A stretch of 64,000 nt of DNA from Halieaceae bacterium (GCA_024640505.1 JAHEEV010000004.1:19828-83827); one strand, 5' to 3'; shown: positions 54,516-63,010, counted from the stretch's first letter. Notes: generated by a model not told the origin, from the sequence alone. Translations and numbers: made by a program.

Positions 54516-55088
54516 ATGCCGCGCCTGATGCAGTTCACGCTCCTTGTGGCAGGCGGCCTGTTACTGGCGGCGTGCGCCGGCCCTGATTCACTGTTTGATG
54601 GTTACACGCTGCAGGGCTGGCAGGTGGCAGGCGACGCGGACTGGTCCGTTGCTGAAAGTGAAATCGAGGCCGGCGGCTCTGGCGATGGCTTTCTCGCCAG
54701 TGAGGGCCGCTATGGCGATTTTCAGCTGCGCCTGGAGTTCTGGGTGGAGGCATCGGTGAACTCCGGTATTTTCGTGCGCTGCAAGGATCGCGCGAGGATC
54801 CACCCGGATACCTGCTACGAACTGAACATCTGGGATGACCACCCGCAGCAGGAGGCTCGCACGGGCGCAATCGTCTTTCGTTTCATGCCCCCCCTGGCGA
54901 AAGTGGACACCGTGGGAAACTGGAACATTTACGAGGTGACGGCGAAGGGCCGACTGCTGGAGGTCCGGGTCAACGGCGTTACCACTGCCGTGCTCGAGGA
55001 TGCCGACCCCACCCCGGGCTTTATCGCGCTGCAGCACTGGGGGCAGGGCAGGGTGAAATTCCGTAATATCGAACTGAAACCCCTGTAG
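54516..55088 (+). CDS. DUF1080 lipoprotein (3-keto-disaccharide hydrolase-like)
   Basis: A 190-residue predicted lipoprotein with a Cys20 lipobox (LLAAC). The body is a DUF1080/LamG-like jelly roll: SLFDGYTLQGWQ at 27-38, then YGDFQLRLEFWVE, NSGIFVRCKDR and WNIYEVTAKGRLLEVRVNG. Some members hydrolyse 3-keto sugars. It follows the MDR gene with no gap. It is convergent with the AraC gene. Confidence 0.85.
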   Translation: MPRLMQFTLLVAGGLLLAACAGPDSLFDGYTLQGWQVAGDADWSVAESEIEAGGSGDGFLASEGRYGDFQLRLEFWVEASVNSGIFVRCKDRARIHPDTCYELNIWDDHPQQEARTGAIVFRFMPPLAKVDTVGNWNIYEVTAKGRLLEVRVNGVTTAVLEDADPTPGFIALQHWGQGRVKFRNIELKPL

Positions 55089-55128
55089 GAAAACCTCCAT
55101 CGATCGCAGGTGCGACCCCGGGGGACTG

Positions 55129-56160
55129 TTACCGGTTGCCGCTCCTGCCCCTGAACTCGCTGGGAGTCTCGTCAAACCAGCGCCGGAAGGCGCGGCGGAA
55201 ATTGGCCGTGTCGTGGTACCCCATCAGCGCCGCCACTGCCTCCACGCTCAGCTCGGTCTCTCGCAGGTGCCGGGTCGCAAGTTCTGAGAGCACCTCCTCC
55301 CGGATCTGCCGGTATCCTTTTCCCTCCCGTTCCAATCGCCGTGCGAGTGTGCGCTTCGAGACAAACAGCGAGCGGGCAATATCCGACTCGGTCACCGCTC
55401 CGGCGGGCTGGGAGAGCAGCAGGCGCCGTACCTGGTCGACCATGGACAGTGAGGAGGCCGGTACCTGCTCCAGCAATCTGCGGCACAGGTCCTGGGCCAC
55501 CGCGTAGGATCCGGATTCGCCTGATACGTTGGCAACCCGGGCGAGGCTCGCCGGCAGGAGAAACACACTGGCGGGCCGGGAAAAGACATAGGGGGAGTGC
55601 AGATACTCCCGGTAGGCGGCGTGATAAACCGGACGGGGAAACCCGAATTCCACCCGGCCTTCCGTCAGTTCCCGGCCGAGCACGGATTCCACCATGGACT
55701 GGATGACGAGGGCGAAGGATTCCAGCAATATCCGTTGCTCGTCGGGTCCGGCTTCCAGCGCGAATGACAGGGAACATCGCAGCCAGTCATCATCGAAGCA
55801 CAGCTCTAGCTGGGCAAAAGGTATTCTTACGGGCAGAAAATCCCGCAGTGCCCGCAGGGCGGTGATCAGGTCCGGGCTGCTCAGGGCCAGGTAGCCCAGC
55901 GGGCCGTGGGCGGAGGGTTGCAGCTGATGACCCAGCCGCAGACCGAAATCGGGACGGTATTGCATGCGCAGGGCATTTTGCAGCACTCGTAACTGTTGCC
56001 GCCCGGTCAGCTGGGTCTCATCCCCCGGCAGCAGGATGTCCCTGGCAAGACCGGTTCCCTCCAGCAGGCGACCGAGATCGCGCTCCTGGAGCTCGAGCAC
56101 CCGGGCCACGATGCGCGAATAGCTGCTGGGGATGAAAAAGCGGTCGCCGGCTTGGGCCAT
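55129..56160 (-). CDS. AraC-family transcriptional regulator
   Basis: A 343-residue regulator with the arabinose-binding-type N-terminal domain and a C-terminal double helix-turn-helix (DIARSLFVSKRTLARRLER and SVEAVAALMGYHDTANFRRAF). The Gly-Tyr-His-Asp motif and GYHDTANFRRAF are typical. It is divergent from the ferredoxin and CYP153 genes, which it probably controls, as in other alkane-oxidation clusters. The effector would be an alkane or related compound. Confidence 0.9.
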   Translation of the reverse strand: MAQAGDRFFIPSSYSRIVARVLELQERDLGRLLEGTGLARDILLPGDETQLTGRQQLRVLQNALRMQYRPDFGLRLGHQLQPSAHGPLGYLALSSPDLITALRALRDFLPVRIPFAQLELCFDDDWLRCSLSFALEAGPDEQRILLESFALVIQSMVESVLGRELTEGRVEFGFPRPVYHAAYREYLHSPYVFSRPASVFLLPASLARVANVSGESGSYAVAQDLCRRLLEQVPASSLSMVDQVRRLLLSQPAGAVTESDIARSLFVSKRTLARRLEREGKGYRQIREEVLSELATRHLRETELSVEAVAALMGYHDTANFRRAFRRWFDETPSEFRGRSGNR

Positions 56161-56289
56161 ATCTGAATCCTGCAGGGAGCATGAACGGGTTAATTGTCCA
56201 TTTATGACCCCATGGTGTCAAAAAATGACCTCCCTCCGGGGCAGAGAGCGGTTAGACTGTGCAGTGTCAACTTCAAGGAGGGCTGCAGC

Positions 56290-56610
56290 ATGCCAAAAAT
56301 AACTTTGATCGAATTCAGCGGACAGGACCACACCATCGATGCGGAGGCCGGCAAGTCGCTGATGCAGAACGCCATCGACAACGGCGTGCCGGGTATCGAT
56401 GCCGACTGTGGCGGGGCCTGCGCCTGCGGCACCTGTCACTGCTTCGTGTCTGAGGACTGGCTTGCCGCCACGGGCGAAGCCGATGCCATGGAGGAGGCCA
56501 TGCTGGGCATGCGACCGGACCGCGCCGACAACTCCCGCCTTGCCTGCCAGATCGAGGTCAGTGATGAGCTGGACGGCCTGGTGGTCAACCTTCCCGAATT
56601 CCAGATGTAA
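56290..56610 (+). CDS. [2Fe-2S] ferredoxin, adrenodoxin type
   Basis: A 106-residue ferredoxin. The cluster Cys are C40, C46 and C49 in CGGACACGTC, with a fourth later in SRLACQIEV. The ACACGTC pattern and C-terminal PEF region are typical of P450 partners. The ATG at 56290 has AAGGAGG upstream. The CYP153 gene starts 20 bases after the stop, so the two are surely co-expressed. It should carry electrons to the P450. Confidence 0.94.
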   Translation: MPKITLIEFSGQDHTIDAEAGKSLMQNAIDNGVPGIDADCGGACACGTCHCFVSEDWLAATGEADAMEEAMLGMRPDRADNSRLACQIEVSDELDGLVVNLPEFQM

Positions 56611-56630
56611 AACGACAGGATACCCGAGCC

Positions 56631-57872
56631 ATGAACCAGGCCATAGAGTTACCAGACCCGAATTCCATACCTCTCGAGCAGATCGATGTCAGCGACGGGC
56701 GGATTTACCAGCAGGATGCCTGGCGGCCCTTTTTCGCGCGCCTGCGCGAGGAGGCGCCCGTCCACTACTGTGCAGACAGCGCCTTCGGGCCTTTCTGGTC
56801 TGTCACCCGTTTTGAGGACATCGTCGCGGTGGATACCAATCACGAGGTCTTTTCCTCGGAGCCGGCCATCGTGATCGGTGACATGACGGAGGAGATGGAG
56901 GTCGAGATGTTCATCGCCATGGACCCGCCCAAACACGATGTGCAGCGGCGAGCCGCCCAGCCGGTGGTGGCGCCGCAGAACCTCGCGCAAATGGAATCCC
57001 TGATCCGTTCGCGGGTGTGCGCGATACTGGATAACCTGCCCGTGGGTGAGACCTTTAACTGGGTGGACGAGGTCTCCATCAACCTGACCACGCAGATGCT
57101 GGCCACCCTGTTCGATTTTCCCTTCGAGGAACGCTCCAAGCTGACCTACTGGTCGGATGTGGCCGCCGGTTCGCCGGAGATTGCGGGTGGCGATGTGGAC
57201 CAGGAGGAGAGAATCCCGGCCCTGATGGAGTGCCTGGAGACCTTCAACCGTATCTGGCATGAGCGCAAGGGCCGGGATGAGGGCTTCGACCTGATCACCC
57301 TGCTGCAGCGCGACCCCCATACCGCGGATCTGCCGGACCGGCCCATGGAATTTCTCGGCAACCTGATGCTGCTGATTGTGGGGGGCAATGACACCACCCG
57401 CAACTCCATCACCGGCGGCGTGCTGGCCCTGAACCAGAACCCGGCGGAGTACGACAAGCTGCGATCGGATCACGGCCTGATCCCCGGCATGGTGTCCGAG
57501 ATCATCCGTTGGCAGACGCCGTTGATGCACATGCGCCGCACAGCCAAACAGGATGTCGAGCTCAGGGGCCAGCAGATCAAGCAGGGTGACAAGGTGGTGA
57601 TGTGGTACCTGTCAGGCAACCGGGACGAGAGCGCCATCGAGAACGCGGATGACTTTATTATCGATCGCGCGAACCCCCGCCATCACGTCTCCTTCGGCTT
57701 CGGGATTCACCGCTGTATGGGTAATCGCCTGGGAGAAATGCAGTTGCGCATCCTCTGGGAAGAAATCATGCGGCGCTTCAGCTTTGTCGAGGTGGTGGGG
57801 GAACCCGAGCGGGTACGCTCCAATTTTGTTCGCGGCTATACCAACCTGCCGGTAAAACTGCACGCCCTTTAA
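56631..57872 (+). CDS. Cytochrome P450 of the CYP153 (alkane hydroxylase) family
   Basis: A 413-residue soluble P450. Heme Cys362 is in FGFGIHRCMGNR. The I-helix carries VGGNDTTRNSITGG with the acidic-alcohol pair, and the ExxR motif is EIIR near residue 289. Text such as FIAMDPPKHDVQRR and MWYLSGNRDES matches CYP153A well. These enzymes add oxygen to the terminal carbon of medium-chain alkanes. Neighbouring AraC and ferredoxin genes fit the standard cluster, but a ferredoxin reductase gene is not immediately adjacent. Confidence 0.9.
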   Translation: MNQAIELPDPNSIPLEQIDVSDGRIYQQDAWRPFFARLREEAPVHYCADSAFGPFWSVTRFEDIVAVDTNHEVFSSEPAIVIGDMTEEMEVEMFIAMDPPKHDVQRRAAQPVVAPQNLAQMESLIRSRVCAILDNLPVGETFNWVDEVSINLTTQMLATLFDFPFEERSKLTYWSDVAAGSPEIAGGDVDQEERIPALMECLETFNRIWHERKGRDEGFDLITLLQRDPHTADLPDRPMEFLGNLMLLIVGGNDTTRNSITGGVLALNQNPAEYDKLRSDHGLIPGMVSEIIRWQTPLMHMRRTAKQDVELRGQQIKQGDKVVMWYLSGNRDESAIENADDFIIDRANPRHHVSFGFGIHRCMGNRLGEMQLRILWEEIMRRFSFVEVVGEPERVRSNFVRGYTNLPVKLHAL

Positions 57873-57881
57873 CCAGTGTGC

Positions 57882-57901
57882 GGGCCTGTCCCGGCAGGCC
57901 C
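57882..57901. terminator. Weak stem-loop between convergent genes
   Basis: A 7-bp perfect stem GGGCCTG/CAGGCCC around TCCCGG, just after the CYP153 stop. Neither strand has a T-run, so it is a poor intrinsic terminator. Confidence 0.35.
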
Positions 57902-57902
57902 C

Positions 57903-58397
57903 TCAGAAAATGCTGCAGCGCTCGGGAGTCTTGTACATGGCCTTGCCATTCTCGAAGGAGCCTTCGGCAAACAGGTCGCCATTATCGGCGTGATGGACCT
58001 CGACCGTGCCATCCCCATCGAACGCCATCTGCAACGAGTACGTGCGGTCCTGCGGATAATCGCTGCCCAGCAGCTCCAGGGAGCAGGCGCTGCTGGCATT
58101 GGTGCGATGTGCATCGAGAACGAACGTTCCGGAACCGGGGGAGTAGCTACCGGTCAATTCATAGGTGACGTGACACTCACTATCACCTTCACGGGTCCCA
58201 TTGGCGTAGTTGTAGATCGTCTTGGTGCCACTGGCCGAACCGTCGTGCCAGTCAAAGACGATCTCGGCGACTATATACTGGGTCGACGCCGAGAAGGCAT
58301 AGCTGTTCTCTATATCGCAGTTTCTGAAAGCGGATGCGTCCTGAGGCCATAATGGAAAGATCACCGCGGCCAGCAGGTAGGGCAGGCCTTTAGTCAT
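57903..58397 (-). CDS. Exported hypothetical protein with four cysteines
   Basis: A 164-residue protein with a signal peptide (hydrophobic residues 6-17, cleavage near DASA). The mature part has four Cys, in RNCDIE, SECHV, SACSL and ERCSIF, which could form two disulfides. Several Tyr/Ser/Thr-rich strands suggest a beta-sandwich. I recognise no family. It is convergent with CYP153 and its start lies 152 bases downstream of the DedA stop, so it may be a separate unit. Confidence 0.65.
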   Translation of the reverse strand: MTKGLPYLLAAVIFPLWPQDASAFRNCDIENSYAFSASTQYIVAEIVFDWHDGSASGTKTIYNYANGTREGDSECHVTYELTGSYSPGSGTFVLDAHRTNASSACSLELLGSDYPQDRTYSLQMAFDGDGTVEVHHADNGDLFAEGSFENGKAMYKTPERCSIF

Positions 58398-58549
58398 TGT
58401 TGGATGCCAATAAACCCTGGATACGCTGTTTTAGTCCAGTGCGGGTCATTTGTCCACGCCCGCGCTGCACGCAACCTGGACATGCCCTCGCTCCCGCGTC
58501 CTGATACGGTAGGCGCTGTCAGGACTTGCGCTGCCGGCAAGGGTCCGTG

Positions 58550-58978
58550 TCACTGGCCCACCGCAGCCATGGCAGCCAGCAGGATGGCATAGCGCGTCGC
58601 CTTGCCGATCGCGGTCAGGATCAGGAACACGCCAAAATTGACGCGCATGATGCCTGCGATGAAGGTCAGGGCATCGCCACCCACGGGCAACCAGGCCATC
58701 AGCAGCGACCACACACCGTATTTCTGGAACCAGCGCTGGGCCACCCCCAGGTTCTCCGTCTTGAAGGGGAACCAGCGCTTGTCCTGGAAGTGCAGGAGAT
58801 AGCGGCCGAGCGCCCAGTTGACGGCCGAGCCCAGGGTATTGCCGGCAGACGCCCAGGCCCACAGGGCCAGGGGATCATAGCCGGCGGCCACCAGCCCCAC
58901 AAACAGCACCTCCGAATAGGCCGGCACCAGTGTCGCTGCCAGGAATGCGCTGGTGAACAGACCCAGGTAGGCTTCCAC
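58550..58978 (-). CDS. DedA-family membrane protein (YqaA-like)
   Basis: A 142-residue protein with four or so membrane segments, shorter than full DedA proteins. The segment AWASAGNTLGSAVNWALGRYL near residue 42 and WLPVGGDALTFIAGIMRVNFGVF near 98 match the YqaA branch. DedA proteins move carrier lipids or affect membrane homeostasis. It is the third gene of an operon with the amidotransferase (19-bp gap) and the amidoligase. Confidence 0.85.
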   Translation of the reverse strand: MEAYLGLFTSAFLAATLVPAYSEVLFVGLVAAGYDPLALWAWASAGNTLGSAVNWALGRYLLHFQDKRWFPFKTENLGVAQRWFQKYGVWSLLMAWLPVGGDALTFIAGIMRVNFGVFLILTAIGKATRYAILLAAMAAVGQ

Positions 58979-58997
58979 GGTCAGATGTGCTCCGCTG

Positions 58998-59801
58998 TCA
59001 CCTGGTGACCTTCTCTTCGCAACAGGAGCGGCTGCAGCGCACCAGGAATCGAAACAGGTTCTGCTGTGTCACGCTCTGGGGAATATATTCCGGGTGCCAC
59101 TGGACCCCGACGAAGAACGGGTGGCCCCGTCGCTCGATGGCCTGCACCACCCCTGTGGGCTCCGCTGCGCTGACCACCACGTCGTCGCCGAGATCCTTGA
59201 TGGATTGTTCATGCAGGGCGTTGACGCGACAGTCGCCGGTCTGCAGGACCTGGTGCAGGATGGTTCCGGATACGATGCTGACGTGCTTGCGCGGCAGTAT
59301 GCTGCGGATGTTGCTGGTTTCCTCCGTGTAGAAGTGTTCGATGCTCTGGTGCAGGGATCCACCCAGCGACACATTCATGAGCTGGGCCCCCCGGCAGATA
59401 CCGAGTATGGGCAGGTTGTAGTAGAGGGCGTGGCGGATCAGGTGTTGCTCCAGCCGGTCCCGGTCCGGATCGTAGCCCTGCACAGTGTGTCGGGCGAACA
59501 GGGCCCGGAACAGGCTGAGCACCAGGCCGACCATCCAGTCCAGCAGTGAACTGCGTTGCTCACCGTCCTCTTCCTGTCGCAGGCTCTCAAGCCCGGCGCG
59601 CTCCTCCCCATAGTGAAAGGGATCGACGTCGGTGCCGCCACCGATGACCAGGCCGTCTACCCTGGAAGCCTCCGCCGGCCTGCCGGGTGTTATGCGAAGT
59701 GGGCGGGCACCACAGCGCCGGATCGCCAGGGCGGTCATCAGCCAGGCGATTGATCCGCCGCGGTCCGGCCCGGTCACGCCGATAACTAGCTTCCGTGCCA
59801 T
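58998..59801 (-). CDS. Class I glutamine amidotransferase-like gamma-glutamyl hydrolase (C26)
   Basis: A 267-residue protein of the PuuD/peptidase C26 group. The nucleophile Cys is in LGICRGAQLMNVSLGGSL, and the His-Glu pair in VGVQWHPEYIP. Relatives cleave gamma-glutamyl-GABA or release ammonia for a partner enzyme. The partner here is probably the amidoligase encoded 8 bases upstream. A long insert near residue 70-110 is family-variable. Confidence 0.87.
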   Translation of the reverse strand: MARKLVIGVTGPDRGGSIAWLMTALAIRRCGARPLRITPGRPAEASRVDGLVIGGGTDVDPFHYGEERAGLESLRQEEDGEQRSSLLDWMVGLVLSLFRALFARHTVQGYDPDRDRLEQHLIRHALYYNLPILGICRGAQLMNVSLGGSLHQSIEHFYTEETSNIRSILPRKHVSIVSGTILHQVLQTGDCRVNALHEQSIKDLGDDVVVSAAEPTGVVQAIERRGHPFFVGVQWHPEYIPQSVTQQNLFRFLVRCSRSCCEEKVTR

Positions 59802-59809
59802 ACCGGCGC

Positions 59810-60835
59810 TCAGCGTTCGAAGAACTTCTGGCTGAGCAGAGAGGTCAGTCGCAGGGCCCAGCTCATTTTCGGGGCGATGGAAAAGCGCGCGTTGCTGTTG
59901 CGCCAGGCGGTGATCAGCTCACGCAGCAGCGCTTCGTCACCGGCCAGTTTTTCGATATAGACCCACTGGTTCCAGGCGGTTGCAACGCTCCAGCCGGGGA
60001 CGTTGACCTTGCAGTCCGGCAGGCGGTAATGGAAGGCCGGCCGCCCCTTGATCAGGTTGCGCTCATCATCGCTGATAGCGTCCAGCACCTGCTCCTCCTC
60101 CAGCTGACACAGGATTGGCAGCATATCCAGTGCCCGGTTGCGGGTCGGGTTGTACTTCATGTAATCGGCCACAAAGCCTGTGATATCCGGATTATAGGCG
60201 GTGTCCAGAAGCAGTTCGACGTAAGCCTGGGGGAAGGGGTCGATGTACTTGGTGAGGAAGCGTCGGGTGATATCGATCTGCGAGGACTCTATGATCCAGG
60301 TGCTCAAAAGCAGGTAAGACTGCAGGTAGCGACGCAGCGTCGTGGCCGAATTGTCGGGTATGGAGGGGTTGATATGCAGACCGAAGGCATAGATCAGGGA
60401 GTGCTGTGTTCCTTCCGCACCCATGGAGTTCAGGGTCTCGACCAGGGAGTCCAGTTTTTCCAGCTTGCTGAAAGGGATGGGGTCGGTCACCACTTCACAG
60501 GGGACCAGTGTTTTGCTGGCGCTGTCGATGTTGGCCTCTATCTCATGGGCCAGGGTGCCGGGGGAGAACTCCACACCCAGGGATTCGAGCCAGCGGCGGT
60601 ATTTCACCGACTTGAGGATATCCGCGTCGCGTTCGATCTTCAGTCTGCCGAGGGCTGAATCATGCAGCACCGCCTCGAAGGGCGTCTTCGCCTCCAGCTC
60701 TCCGCCGAGTTTCGCCTGCAGGGCCCGGGCGGCCTTGATGATCGGCAGGTTGCCGAACTCAAACTCGAATCCGGCTTTTCTCGCATGGCCCGAGGCGTCG
60801 GACATCCGGGGAGGTAACAGGTAGCGGTGAGTCAT
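59810..60835 (-). CDS. Amidoligase (glutamine-synthetase-fold ligase)
   Basis: A 341-residue protein matching the predicted amidoligase family with a GS-like fold. The opening RYLLPPR and GFEFEFGNLP contain candidate metal-binding Glu residues, followed later by HSLIYAFGLHINPSI and FHYRLPD with His and Arg residues of the nucleotide site. Comparative work by Iyer, Aravind and colleagues predicted that such ligases pair with glutamine amidotransferases to make amide bonds in unknown metabolites or peptides. The next two genes fit that pattern. The product is unknown. Confidence 0.83.
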   Translation of the reverse strand: MTHRYLLPPRMSDASGHARKAGFEFEFGNLPIIKAARALQAKLGGELEAKTPFEAVLHDSALGRLKIERDADILKSVKYRRWLESLGVEFSPGTLAHEIEANIDSASKTLVPCEVVTDPIPFSKLEKLDSLVETLNSMGAEGTQHSLIYAFGLHINPSIPDNSATTLRRYLQSYLLLSTWIIESSQIDITRRFLTKYIDPFPQAYVELLLDTAYNPDITGFVADYMKYNPTRNRALDMLPILCQLEEEQVLDAISDDERNLIKGRPAFHYRLPDCKVNVPGWSVATAWNQWVYIEKLAGDEALLRELITAWRNSNARFSIAPKMSWALRLTSLLSQKFFER

Positions 60836-60895
60836 GCGGTCGGCTCTGGATGGGTGCTCCGATTCTACAGCAGCTCGCCAGGCGAGTGGAGGGTG

Positions 60896-61771
60896 TCATT
60901 GCAGACACAGTTGTAACCACTCCCCGAGCATGGGGCTCTGGAACTTCCTGCGGTGGTTGATGAGATAGAACTGGCGATGGAAGTCGCGGTGCGGGACTTG
61001 CAGGGGCGCCAGCGTTCCGCGCCTGATGGCGTCAGCCAGGCTGATGCGTGACAGGCAGCCCACACCGAGACCGGCCTCCACGGCTCGCTTGATGGCCTCC
61101 GTATGCTGTAGCTCCATGGCTATGTTGAGGTCGGGCAGGATGCCGTGCATGGCGCGGTCGAAGGTCTGGCGGGTACCGGAGCCGGGCTCGCGCACGATCC
61201 ACGCCTGCGCCAGCAGATCCTCGTCCCGCAGGACGCCGGTCTTTACCAGCGGATGATCCGGCGCGGCGAAGACCTGCAGTTCGTCCTCTCTCCAGAAACG
61301 GGTTTCAAGATCGGGGTGGTGCACTTCCCCCTCGATCAACCCCATGTCGAGCCCGAAGCTGGCCACTCGATCGACGATGGTCTCGGTATTGGCAACGGCG
61401 AGGCCGATATCTGCTGCGGGGTGACGGCGGCGGAACTCGGCAATGAGGCCCACCGCGAGGTAATTTCCGATGGTGAGGGTTGCGCCGATCTCCAGGCGTC
61501 CGGAGAACTGCTCGCCGCACAGGGTTTCCTCGAAGGCCCTGGCCTGGTCCAGCAGGGATTCCGCCTGGGGCCGCAGTTGCCGTCCCAGCTCGCTCAGTTG
61601 CAGCCGTTTACCGACCCGGTCGAAGAGCTGGATCCCGAATTGTTGCTCCAGCTCCCTGAGCGAGCCGCTGGCGGCGGATTGCGACATCGCCAGGCTCTGC
61701 GCGGCGCGGCTTACATTCTCCTCGCGGGCCGTGGCCAGGAAGACTTCCAGTTGGCGCAGGCTGTAGCGCAT
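60896..61771 (-). CDS. finR: LysR-family regulator, FinR-like
   Basis: A 291-residue LysR-type regulator with an N-terminal winged helix (RQLEVFLATAREENVSRAAQSLAMSQSAASGSLRELE). The rest is the periplasmic-binding-like effector domain. It is divergent from the ferredoxin-NADP reductase gene, the same arrangement as FinR-fpr in Pseudomonas, where FinR activates fpr under oxidative stress. The name rests mainly on that context. Confidence 0.85.
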   Translation of the reverse strand: MRYSLRQLEVFLATAREENVSRAAQSLAMSQSAASGSLRELEQQFGIQLFDRVGKRLQLSELGRQLRPQAESLLDQARAFEETLCGEQFSGRLEIGATLTIGNYLAVGLIAEFRRRHPAADIGLAVANTETIVDRVASFGLDMGLIEGEVHHPDLETRFWREDELQVFAAPDHPLVKTGVLRDEDLLAQAWIVREPGSGTRQTFDRAMHGILPDLNIAMELQHTEAIKRAVEAGLGVGCLSRISLADAIRRGTLAPLQVPHRDFHRQFYLINHRRKFQSPMLGEWLQLCLQ

Positions 61772-61792
61772 GGTCTCTATCCTATATTTGAA

Positions 61793-61825
61793 AAAACGAT
61801 ATATATTATCGAATATATCCGTTTT
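61793..61825. promoter_or_regulatory. AT-rich palindrome in the finR/fpr intergenic region
   Basis: Arms AAAACGATATAT and ATATATCCGTTTT are inverted repeats with one bulged base, with an 8-base centre. It lies between two divergent genes and fits the form of LysR binding sites. Confidence 0.6.
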
Positions 61826-61885
61826 ACCGATATAAGTTCAATCCCTATGCTTGACGGGTCAGCTCAGGTATCGAAGGAGAGAATC

Positions 61886-62659
61886 ATGGCCACACTGCTG
61901 CGCGAGGAAGTTACCGCGGTACACCACTGGACCGATCGCTTGTTCAGTTTCAGGACCACCCGGGATCGTGGCTTCCGTTTCAAGAATGGCCATTTCACGA
62001 TGATCGGCCTGGAGCAGGGGGGCAAACCGCTGATGCGCGCCTACAGTATGGCCAGCGCGAACTACGAGGATGAACTGGAGTTTTTCAGCATCAAGGTGCC
62101 CGACGGGCCACTGACGTCACAACTGCAGAACATTCGCGTGGGCGATGAACTGCTGGTCAACAGCAAGGCCACCGGCACCCTGGTGCAGGACAGCCTGCTG
62201 CCGGGGAAAAACCTTTTCCTGATAGCGACCGGTACGGGGCTGGCGCCCTTTCTCAGCATCATCCGGGACCCGGAGATCTACGAAGACTATGACAAGGTGA
62301 TCCTGACCCACGGCTGCCGACACGTGGATGAACTGGCCTACCGCGAGTTGATCACGGAGCACCTGCCCTGGCATGAGTACCTGGGGCAGGACGTAAGGGA
62401 AAAACTGCTCTATTACCCGACCGTGACCCGGGAGGCATTCGTCAACAACGGCCGCCTCACGGACCTGCTGGAGAGCGGCAAGCTTGCGGCGGACCTGGGG
62501 CTTTCCCCCATCAACCCGGAGACCGACCGCTTCATGGTCTGCGGCAGCCCGAGCATGCTCAAGGAAATTTGCGCCCTGCTGGACAGTCGCGGCTTTCGCG
62601 AGGCACGTCACGGGGAGGCGGCCCACTACGTCATCGAACGGGCATTCGTCGAGTCGTGA
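61886..62659 (+). CDS. fpr: Ferredoxin--NADP(+) reductase
   Basis: A 257-residue Fpr of the bacterial class. The FAD motif is RAYSMAS near residue 52, the NADP region is ATGTGLAPFLSIIRDPE, and the C-terminus ends in VIERAFVES as in Azotobacter-like enzymes. It exchanges electrons between NADPH and ferredoxin or flavodoxin. The ATG at 61886 follows AAGGAGA. Oxidative stress control by the neighbouring LysR protein is expected. Confidence 0.94.
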   Translation: MATLLREEVTAVHHWTDRLFSFRTTRDRGFRFKNGHFTMIGLEQGGKPLMRAYSMASANYEDELEFFSIKVPDGPLTSQLQNIRVGDELLVNSKATGTLVQDSLLPGKNLFLIATGTGLAPFLSIIRDPEIYEDYDKVILTHGCRHVDELAYRELITEHLPWHEYLGQDVREKLLYYPTVTREAFVNNGRLTDLLESGKLAADLGLSPINPETDRFMVCGSPSMLKEICALLDSRGFREARHGEAAHYVIERAFVES

Positions 62660-62750
62660 TTGCTTCGTATTTCATTGCGGAGTTTGGGCTATCTGTCTCC
62701 CGGTACGGAAATCGGCTCATTTCTCCTGAGTGAGTGCAAGCGAGCGGCAA

Positions 62751-62814
62751 CCGGCCCCGGGATTGGCCCGCTTGTTCAAACAGTTCATTCACCGCGAACC
62801 AATCCCGGGGCCGG
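62751..62814. repeat. Inverted repeat, 16-bp perfect arms
   Basis: CCGGCCCCGGGATTGG at 62751-62766 is perfectly complementary to 62799-62814, with a 32-base loop. It has no T-run in either direction. Confidence 0.85.
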
Positions 62815-62944
62815 CCGCCGCGCTGGGTTCTCCACTTGAAGCTGTTTCAAAGGTTTGGGTAAAGACTGCGGCGAGTCGAACGGATTCGAACCGCAACGCG
62901 ATCGAATTTGCCCGTGTATCTCCTGTTGGTATCGCCAAAGAGGA

Positions 62945-63010
62945 GTCCCCGCCGGGAAAGACCTGCGAGCGAATGAACTTTTGAGCGAGCAGGTCTTTCC
63001 CGGCGGGGAC
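62945..63010. repeat. Inverted repeat, 22-bp perfect arms
   Basis: Positions 62945-62966 (beginning GTCCCCGCCGGG) pair perfectly with 62989-63010 around a 22-base loop that contains GAGCGA twice. Such a long perfect stem is rare in ordinary intergenic DNA. Confidence 0.9.

Noticed and set aside
62882..62892. A tRNA T-loop-like sequence on the minus strand (GGTTCGAATCC)
   Set aside because: No matching acceptor stem, D-arm, anticodon arm or CCA end could be built around it. It may be chance or a decayed att site.
62730..62984. An 84-residue open frame in the fpr-fdxA gap
   Set aside because: It spans both inverted repeats, has no good ribosome site and matches no family I know.
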